Source of the DNA: Flavobacterium flavigenum
GTDB taxonomy: Bacteria > Bacteroidota > Bacteroidia > Flavobacteriales > Flavobacteriaceae
Direction of reading: 5' to 3'
Assembly (NCBI RefSeq): GCF_027111255.2
Contig: NZ_CP114285.2
Location: 2,294,001-2,358,000 of the forward strand
Length of the DNA: 64,000 nucleotides
Made by a program: the position numbers and the translations under genes. The notes below the pieces were generated by a model. That model ran no database searches. It was not told where the DNA came from and saw nothing but the letters and a program-made list of their open reading frames with translations. Positions 60,441 through 64,000 of this stretch are shown here, piece by piece; the first letter of the stretch is position 1; each line of letters begins with the position of its first letter.

Positions 60441-60962
60441 ATGTACGAAAAAACGTTTCCAAATAAAAGATTCAAACTTACTCTGGAGTTTTTACAAAAA
60501 CACATCAAAACATCTGAAACTATTCTGGATTTAGGGGTTGAAAATCCGTTTTCAAAAATCATGAAAGAAGCCGGTTTTTCAGTAAAAAACACGAGCGGAG
60601 AAGATTTAGACATGAATCAGGATGCCTTAAAAAATGATAAAACTGACGTGGTAACGGCTTTCGAAATTTTCGAACATTTATTGAATCCGTTTACAATCCT
60701 GAAAGAAATCCAATCGGATAAACTTTTAATTTCGATTCCGATGCGTTTATGGTTTTCTCCGGCTTATCGTTCTAAAACAGATATGTGGGACAGACATTAC
60801 CACGAATTTGAAGACTGGCAGCTGGACTGGCTTCTGGAAAAAACCGGCTGGAAAATCATCGACAGACAAAAGTGGACCAACCCGGTTAAAAAATTCGGAC
60901 TAAGGCCATTTTTAAGAAGCTTCACAAACAGATACTACATTGTCTATGCTGAAAAGGCATAA
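60441..60962 (+). CDS. Methyltransferase-like protein (class I SAM)
   Basis: 173 residues. Motif I is short but visible (TILDLGVENPFSKIMKEAG), with DMNQDALKNDKTDVVTAFEIFEHLLNPFTILKEI as the acidic loop and the strand-4 stretch, and a C-terminal substrate part (WFSPAYRSKTDMWDRHYHEFEDWQLDWLLEKTGWKI). It belongs to the group with an EHLLNP motif, seen near polysaccharide genes. A glycosyltransferase gene follows 154 bases later. Substrate unknown. Confidence 0.75.
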   Translation: MYEKTFPNKRFKLTLEFLQKHIKTSETILDLGVENPFSKIMKEAGFSVKNTSGEDLDMNQDALKNDKTDVVTAFEIFEHLLNPFTILKEIQSDKLLISIPMRLWFSPAYRSKTDMWDRHYHEFEDWQLDWLLEKTGWKIIDRQKWTNPVKKFGLRPFLRSFTNRYYIVYAEKA

Positions 60963-61018
60963 ATAATGTAAATTCCAAAAATAAAATTCCAACTTTGGAA
61001 ATCTCAAAAAACAAACTC

Positions 61019-61056
61019 CAAATTCCAATTGAACTTGCTTTTGATTGGAATTTGGA
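61019..61056. repeat. AATTCCAA-type inverted repeat 1
   Basis: Perfect 12-bp arms CCAAATTCCAAT (61019-61030) and ATTGGAATTTGG (61045-61056) with a 14-base loop. The same words recur near 63.58 kb, and diverged pieces occur near 8.1 and 9.55 kb. It lies between the methyltransferase and glycosyltransferase genes. Confidence 0.75.
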
Positions 61057-61116
61057 CTCGAGCGATAGCGAACTGGCGTAGCAATTTAAGAGATTGGAAT
61101 TTTAAATTCAAAATTT

Positions 61117-61965
61117 ATGAAATATTATATCGTCATTCCCGCACACAACGAACAGGATTTAATTGGCCTGACTTTACAATCCCTGGTTTCACAAACCGTT
61201 TTACCATCAAAAGTTGTGGTGGTTAATGACAATTCAACTGATAAAACAGAAGAAGTAGTTTTGAGTTTTGCAAAAGAAAATCCTTTTATTTCTGTTGTCA
61301 ACAAAACTTCAGATGCAATTCACATGCCGGGGAGCAAAGTGATTCAGGCATTTCAGAAAGGTTTTGAAACCTTAGATTCTGATTATGAAATCATTGTCAA
61401 AATAGACGGAGATTTAATTTTCCCACCAAACTATTTCGAATCCATTATTAAACATTTCGAATCCGATTCAAAAGTCGGAATGGCTGGAGGATTTTGTTAT
61501 ATTGAAAAAAACGGTGGCTGGATTTTAGAAAATTTAACCGACAAAGATCATATTCGCGGCGCTTTAAAAGCGTATCGCAAAGAAACCTTCAATCAAATAG
61601 GAGGCTTACGTCCTGCAATGGGCTGGGACACCGTAGATGAATTATTATGTAAATATTACGGCTGGAAAATTGTAACAGACGAATCGTTACAAGTAAAACA
61701 CTTAAAACCAACCGGTGCCAATTACAACAAAACAGCCCGTTATAAACAAGGCGAAGCTTTTTATACTTTAGGTTATGGCTTTTGGATTACAGCTATTGCT
61801 TCTGCAAAACTGGCCATGATGAAGAAAAAACCATTTCTTTTCTTAGATTATATAAGAGGTTTCTGGAAGGCAAAAAATGCAAAAACTCCGTTATTGGTTA
61901 CCCCTGAACAAGCTAAATTTATAAGAAAGTATCGTTTTCAAAAAATGAAACAAAAGTTAATTTGA
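61117..61965 (+). CDS. Glycosyltransferase family 2
   Basis: 282 residues. MKYYIVIPAHNEQDLIGLTL, VVVNDNSTDKTEEVV and IIVKIDGDLIFPPNYFES (DGD as DxD) give a GT-A core. GGFCYIEKNGGWILENLTDKDHIRGALKAYRKETFNQIGGLRPAMGWDTVDELL is the acceptor half, with the conserved GxDxxDE. A C-terminal amphipathic stretch (FWITAIASAKLAMMKKKPF) suggests membrane association. Sugar and acceptor unknown. It precedes the lipid transporter genes by 80 bases. Confidence 0.85.
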   Translation: MKYYIVIPAHNEQDLIGLTLQSLVSQTVLPSKVVVVNDNSTDKTEEVVLSFAKENPFISVVNKTSDAIHMPGSKVIQAFQKGFETLDSDYEIIVKIDGDLIFPPNYFESIIKHFESDSKVGMAGGFCYIEKNGGWILENLTDKDHIRGALKAYRKETFNQIGGLRPAMGWDTVDELLCKYYGWKIVTDESLQVKHLKPTGANYNKTARYKQGEAFYTLGYGFWITAIASAKLAMMKKKPFLFLDYIRGFWKAKNAKTPLLVTPEQAKFIRKYRFQKMKQKLI

Positions 61966-62045
61966 TTGCCAAAGCAACCGAAAATGGGAAAGTCATAACC
62001 CAAAACTCATAACTTCTTTTTACCTTAGCCAATATTTGTAAAACT

Positions 62046-62792
62046 ATGATGTTAGTTCGTTATTTATCCCAGGTAGGGAAATATTTTTTAATGCTGAAAG
62101 AAATTTTCAACAAACAGACTAAATGGTCTGTAATGAAAAAATTAATTTTCAAAGAAATCGACGATTTAATAATTGACTCCCTCGGAATTGTTTGTTTTAT
62201 CTCTTTCTTCATTGGCGGGGTTGTAGCTATTCAGACTGCTTTAAACTTAACTAATCCTTTAATCCCAAAATATTTAATTGGTTTTGCAACGCGTCAGTCT
62301 GTAATCCTGGAATTTGCACCTACTTTTATTTCGGTAATTATGGCCGGAAAAATGGGCTCTTATATCACTTCAAGCATAGGAACTATGCGTGTTACCGAAC
62401 AAATTGATGCTCTTGAAGTTATGGGGGTTAATTCCTTAAACTATCTGGTTTTCCCAAAAATAGTAGCTTTATTAATGTATCCGTTTGTAATTGGAATCAG
62501 TATGTTTCTGGGAATTTTTGGAGGATGGCTTGCCTGTGCTTATGGAGGATTTTCTACAAGTCAGGATTTTATCCAGGGAGCTCAAATGGAATTTATCCCT
62601 TTCCACATTACATATGCTTTTATTAAGACTTTGATTTTTGCGATGTTGTTGGCTACAATTCCATCTTTTCACGGGTATTACATGAAAGGCGGTGCATTAG
62701 AAGTTGGTAAGGCAAGTACAGTATCCTTTGTATGGACATCAGTTTGTATCATTCTTCTAAATTATATATTAACTCAATTATTATTAGGATAA
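62046..62792 (+). CDS. mlaE: MlaE-type lipid ABC transporter permease
   Basis: 248 residues with five or six membrane helices. MlaE marks are FFIGGVVAIQTALNL, FAPTFISVIMAGKMGSYITSSIGTMRVTEQIDALEVMGVN and PSFHGYYMKGGALEVGKASTVSFVWTSV. In the Mla pathway the permease moves phospholipid between inner membrane and the periplasmic MlaD/MlaC. The start is the first ATG (62046); the second is three bases later. Its stop overlaps the ATPase start by one base (TAATG). Confidence 0.9.
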   Translation: MMLVRYLSQVGKYFLMLKEIFNKQTKWSVMKKLIFKEIDDLIIDSLGIVCFISFFIGGVVAIQTALNLTNPLIPKYLIGFATRQSVILEFAPTFISVIMAGKMGSYITSSIGTMRVTEQIDALEVMGVNSLNYLVFPKIVALLMYPFVIGISMFLGIFGGWLACAYGGFSTSQDFIQGAQMEFIPFHITYAFIKTLIFAMLLATIPSFHGYYMKGGALEVGKASTVSFVWTSVCIILLNYILTQLLLG

Positions 62793-63553
62793 TGATAGAA
62801 GTAAAAAACATAGAAAAATCATTTGGTGACAGCAAAGTTTTAAAAGGTGTTTCGACAGTTTTTGAAACTGGAAAAACCAACTTAATTATTGGGCAGAGTG
62901 GATCGGGAAAGACAGTTTTATTAAAAACACTATTAGGAATTCACACACCCGACTCAGGAACAATTGAATTTGATGGCAGGGTTTATTCTGATTTAAACAA
63001 GGATGAAAAACGTGAATTGAGAACGGAAATCGGAATGGTTTTTCAGGGAAGCGCTTTATTCGATTCGATGACTGTGGCAGAAAATGTAGCTTTTCCGTTA
63101 AGAATGTTCACAAATAATAATAAAGCTCTAATCAAAGAACGTGTTGATTTTGTTTTGGAAAGAGTAAATCTGGTTGATGCACATCAAAAGCTTCCTTCTG
63201 AAATCTCAGGAGGTATGCAAAAACGTGTAGCGATTGCCCGTGCGATTGTAAATAATCCAAAATATTTGTTTTGTGATGAACCAAATTCAGGATTAGATCC
63301 AAATACCTCAACTTTGATCGATAATCTGATTCAGGAAATCACAAAAGAATACAATATTACAACTGTAATTAACACACACGACATGAACTCTGTGATGGAG
63401 ATAGGAGAAAATATTGTTTTCTTAAAAAAAGGACTGAAAGCCTGGCAGGGCACAAAAGAGGAAATCTTTAGAACGGAAAACAAAGACATTGTAAAATTTG
63501 TTTATTCTTCGAATTTATTCAAAAAGGTAAGAGAGGCTTATCTAAAAGGGTAA
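62792..63553 (+). CDS. mlaF: MlaF-type lipid ABC transporter ATPase
   Basis: 253 residues from the ATG at 62792 (MIEVKNIEKSF); an upstream in-frame start would overlap mlaE by 60 bases. Walker A is IGQSGSGKTVLLKTLLG, the Q loop MVFQGSALFDSMT, signature SEISGGMQKRVAIARAI and Walker B YLFCDEPNSGLDP, with the H loop in NTHDMNS. SGGMQKRVA is the Mla/Mce-specific signature. An MlaD (MCE) gene is not seen in the window; it may lie elsewhere. Confidence 0.92.
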   Translation: MIEVKNIEKSFGDSKVLKGVSTVFETGKTNLIIGQSGSGKTVLLKTLLGIHTPDSGTIEFDGRVYSDLNKDEKRELRTEIGMVFQGSALFDSMTVAENVAFPLRMFTNNNKALIKERVDFVLERVNLVDAHQKLPSEISGGMQKRVAIARAIVNNPKYLFCDEPNSGLDPNTSTLIDNLIQEITKEYNITTVINTHDMNSVMEIGENIVFLKKGLKAWQGTKEEIFRTENKDIVKFVYSSNLFKKVREAYLKG

Positions 63554-63576
63554 AATCTTTAAAATTTCAATATTTA

Positions 63577-63619
63577 AAATTCCAAATTCCAATCTTAGTT
63601 TAATTGGGATTTGGAATTT
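63577..63619. repeat. AATTCCAA-type inverted repeat 2
   Basis: 17-bp arms AAATTCCAAATTCCAAT (63577-63593) and ATTGGGATTTGGAATTT (63603-63619) with one mismatch and a 9-base loop. Between convergent mlaF and sprT-like genes, so it may serve as a bidirectional transcript end. Confidence 0.78.
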
Positions 63620-63643
63620 CTATATTTGGAATTTAATTTCTCT

Positions 63644-64000
63644 TTATTGAATATTTATTAATTCTACCTCAGCATTTGGATTAAAAAGATATAATTTCCC
63701 GGTACTAATTTCCAGACATTCAAAACGTTTTGTCCGTACAGCAATTTTCTTGAAAATTTTCCCATTTTTAATTCTGAAAACACTGCCATACGGAATTTCA
63801 AAAACATAATTTTTATCATTTTCCTTATCATATTGCTTCAAAGCCAATGATAAAGTAGTATCGGTATCACTGCTTGCAGAAGGGTTCTTAAAATGTCTCG
63901 CCAATAAGGGAAGAATTTGATTTGGAAAAATCTCCGGACGAATAAAGGGTATCATTAATCGCTGAAAGGTCAATTTCCATTCATTACCGTGAGGTTTTAT
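63644..64000 (-). CDS. SprT-like zinc-binding protein, C-terminal part (gene runs off the window)
   Basis: The minus-strand frame is open to the window edge (IKPHGNEWKLTFQRL at the edge) and ends at 63644. The first in-window start codon (TTG at 63973) is not the real start. PHGNEWKLTFQRLM is the SprT-family stretch after the HExxH zinc site (PHGxxW), which lies off-window. The C-terminal part has AVRTKRFECLEISTGKLYLFNPNAEVELI. SprT/Spartan-like proteins are metallopeptidase-like; no activity is shown for this group. Confidence 0.75.
   Translation of the reverse strand: MKPHGNEWKLTFQRLMIPFIRPEIFPNQILPLLARHFKNPSASSDTDTTLSLALKQYDKENDKNYVFEIPYGSVFRIKNGKIFKKIAVRTKRFECLEISTGKLYLFNPNAEVELINIQ

Noticed and set aside
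1..64000. tRNA, rRNA, transposase, integrase or prophage genes
   Set aside because: I looked for cloverleaf T-arm words, rRNA blocks, DDE or tyrosine-recombinase motifs and terminal repeats in the gaps, and found none I could support.

Overview
The window reads as a chromosomal segment of a Bacteroidota bacterium, most likely a Flavobacterium. The evidence is the low G+C, the Bacteroidota-type promoter words (TTTG, about 19 bases, TAnnTTTG), a SusC/SusD pair, many short lipoprotein signal peptides, a DPP7-type S46 peptidase, and intergenic hairpin repeats of a kind I associate with Flavobacterium. I saw no tRNA, rRNA, CRISPR array, transposase or phage gene.

Layout. 0-10 kb: end of a SusC/SusD pair, then housekeeping genes (rlmB, rhomboid protease, rarA, a YjjG-type phosphatase, radC, an acetyltransferase, mpl). 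10-17 kb: one giant alpha-2-macroglobulin-like protein carrying an inserted SusC-type carboxypeptidase-regulatory plus plug segment. 17-18.8 kb: a compact three-gene island (STAS/HATPase fusion, STAS-like DUF4325 protein, PIN-domain protein) that looks like a partner-switch module controlling a nuclease. 18.8-38.8 kb: mostly core genes (S46 peptidase, obg, CNNM/CorC protein, adk, hpt, PQQ-type dehydrogenase, TonB receptor, purK, purE, M3 peptidase, SanA-like protein, Na+/H+ antiporter). These are followed by a GbsR/MarR regulator with a probable operator, three small membrane proteins, an epimerase and a frameshifted SRPBCC gene. This stretch is rich in long intergenic inverted repeats.

39.0-53.2 kb, all on the minus strand, is the accessory region and the most interesting part. 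It holds three tandem 56-59 residue peptides with a GDL motif (DUF1843-like) and a radical SAM/SPASM enzyme that is probably their maturase, with a methyltransferase directly behind it. It also holds a tyrosinase with all six copper histidines and a plant-polyphenol-oxidase-like C-terminal domain, a DUF2182 membrane protein, a DUF1842 protein and an unknown 219-residue protein. Next to these are a tight four-gene operon (heme-oxygenase-like protein, ATP-grasp-like ligase, family 2 glycosyltransferase, PaaK-like adenylating enzyme) and two more glycosyltransferase-like genes. Five start codons in the region are preceded by the same short leader motif at 16-23 bases, and three of those leaders belong to a longer duplicated promoter/leader module. 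This shared leader is direct sequence evidence that dispersed transcription units form one regulon. My reading is a peptide (RiPP-like) and small-molecule modification system built around a tyrosinase. The product is unknown.

53.4-64 kb returns to ordinary genes: a UbiA-like membrane protein, gcvP, a GH30 glucuronoxylanase-like lipoprotein behind two LacI-type operator sites, a ketoacyl-ACP synthase III, a methyltransferase, a glycosyltransferase, an MlaE/MlaF-type lipid ABC transporter pair, and the end of a SprT-like gene.
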